Below the pieces are notes generated by a model. It saw only the letters and a list, made by a program, of their open reading frames with translations. It searched no databases and had not been told where the DNA came from. Positions 14,869 to 15,713 of a DNA stretch of 15,713 bases are shown piece by piece; position 1 is the first letter of the stretch; each line of letters starts with the position of its first letter. Where the stretch lies: contig CAKVEW010000054.1 in assembly GCA_934746015.1 (NCBI GenBank), positions 1 to 15,713 on the forward strand, in the 5' to 3' direction. The position numbers and the translations under genes are program-made. The stretch comes from an uncultured Clostridium sp. (GTDB lineage Bacteria > Bacillota > Clostridia > Clostridiales > Clostridiaceae).

Positions 14869-15522
14869 TTATTTATATGTGAATTCATAATCTAAATAAG
14901 GTTCAATAACTGAATTCATCCCTTCTAAAATATCTACCCAATATGATTTTTTTATATAAGTAATTTCCTTCTTATCAATATCAATGTTCTTCAATTTACT
15001 TTCATTAAATTCATTATAAAATCCATTAATTTCATTGGTCAAGTTGTACATTGCTGTAAAGTTATCTAATACTTCTCCCTCTAAAATTACTTTATCTTTA
15101 TTAGTTTTCATTTCATAATTCAATTGCTCAAATAATAAACTTTCAATTCTTGAATACACTTCAGTAGGTACTTGATTTAAATTTTTTGATTTTTTATTTA
15201 TTGATATTATATCTTCTTCACCATACTCTTTATAACTTAGCCATAAGCTTGTAAACTCCTTTGATATGGAACTATAGTTCTTATATAAAGCTAATAACTC
15301 CTCATTGCTAACACTCTTAGATTTTAAGCACTGATCTAAGGTAGCTAATGAACTTTCATTTCTGTTTCTAACTTCTTCAATACTCTTATAAGTTTCTTTG
15401 CCTATTAATATTTTATATCTGGAGTTCATTATTGAAGTGTAAACGTTTATGAGTAAACTAACAAACAAAACAAAAATTATCAATAATACACTAGTATTCT
15501 TGCTTATTTTAAAAGATTTCAT
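14869..15522 (-). CDS. Hypothetical single-pass membrane protein
   Basis: A 217-aa protein. I use ATG 15522, because GGGGGTG lies 4 nt upstream and the earlier ATG at 15537 has no site of its own. A basic N-terminus is followed by one membrane helix (about residues 11-29). The remaining roughly 185 residues are polar, rich in Lys, Glu, Asn and Ser, and probably helical with coiled-coil tendency. There are no cysteine pairs, lipobox or known motifs. The topology suggests the large domain lies outside the membrane. I do not recognise a family. It is monocistronic, with an extended -10 promoter and a terminator. Confidence 0.75.
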   Translation of the reverse strand: MKSFKISKNTSVLLIIFVLFVSLLINVYTSIMNSRYKILIGKETYKSIEEVRNRNESSLATLDQCLKSKSVSNEELLALYKNYSSISKEFTSLWLSYKEYGEEDIISINKKSKNLNQVPTEVYSRIESLLFEQLNYEMKTNKDKVILEGEVLDNFTAMYNLTNEINGFYNEFNESKLKNIDIDKKEITYIKKSYWVDILEGMNSVIEPYLDYEFTYK

Positions 15523-15544
15523 AAAACACCCCCACATGAAGAAT

Positions 15545-15573
15545 ATTATATCATAAATTATTTTCTTTTTCCA
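15545..15573 (-). promoter_or_regulatory. Extended -10 promoter of the single-pass membrane protein gene
   Basis: On the minus strand TGATATAAT (an extended -10, TATAAT at 15550-15545) has a weak TGGAAA -35 (15573-15568) at 17 nt spacing. The start codon lies about 23 nt downstream. Confidence 0.65.
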
Positions 15574-15643
15574 GTATTCATCCCATTCTTGCTAAAAGCC
15601 ATCACAAATATCTAAATATACTAAATTTATCAAATTAAAAAAG

Positions 15644-15687
15644 GAGCTGTCGCATTAGCAGGTGAAAAAATCCGCTAGCGATAGCTC
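15644..15687 (-). terminator. Long hairpin with U tract; probable terminator of a minus-strand gene beyond the right edge
   Basis: A 10-bp outer stem (15644-15653 with 15678-15687, one G-U pair) continues, after an AT bulge, into a second stem (TAGC with GCTA) and a short GG/CC top around a T/A-rich loop. Read on the minus strand it is followed by CCTTTTTT, as in an intrinsic terminator. No gene is visible in 15574-15713. A terminal repeat of a mobile element is an alternative that cannot be tested within the window. Confidence 0.6.
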
Positions 15688-15713
15688 TTCTTCTATATTT
15701 AAAAGAAATTCTT

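Noticed and set aside
1..15713. CRISPR arrays, insertion sequences, prophage genes, tRNA or rRNA genes
   Set aside because: No regularly spaced repeats, transposase or integrase frames, or tRNA cloverleaf sequences were found on either strand.

Overview
The window comes from a low-GC Firmicute, most likely a cluster I Clostridium. The support is strong AT bias, near-consensus sigma-A promoters with 16-17 nt spacers, G-rich ribosome binding sites, several TTG/GTG starts, a T-box leader in front of leuS, and clostridial-type families (BMP nucleoside-binding lipoproteins, DUF554, DUF5685, HesB-like). The species cannot be fixed from the sequence alone. I see no insertion sequence, prophage, CRISPR array, tRNA or rRNA. 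It reads as ordinary chromosome with a few poorly described genes.

Left part (1-4681, all minus strand): a polysaccharide deacetylase stands alone under its own promoter. It is followed by a nucleoside-uptake region: BMP lipoprotein copy 2, a terminator, a DUF554 membrane protein, BMP lipoprotein copy 1, a terminator, a possible internal promoter, and the start of the ABC ATPase that runs off the left edge. The two BMP proteins are the same length (362 aa) and about 84% identical, and each has its own TTGAAA-17-TATAAT promoter. They differ at positions inside conserved family motifs.

Middle (4793-9469): divergent from the deacetylase is a plus-strand operon of a DUF5685 protein, a J-domain protein that overlaps it by 1 nt and ends in a cysteine-rich tail, and a six-helix membrane protein resembling an ECF transporter S component. 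Facing it on the minus strand are a MATE exporter with a small downstream gene, and an operon of a CoA-binding-domain protein and a YccF protein.

Right part (9573-15713): leucyl-tRNA synthetase follows a full T-box leader (probable specifier CUU) and ends at a strong terminator. Next come a minus-strand SAM-binding, spermidine-synthase-like protein; a plus-strand HesB/IscA-like protein; methionine aminopeptidase with an N-terminal SEC-C zinc motif (minus); and an unrecognised single-pass membrane protein (minus). The right edge holds a large hairpin that probably terminates a minus-strand gene lying outside the window.

The least described material is the DUF5685/J-domain/ECF-S-like operon. 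Its first protein carries two Asp-rich motifs resembling those of squalene/phytoene-synthase-fold enzymes; that is an inference that a structure comparison could settle. The other point of interest is the diverged BMP pair.
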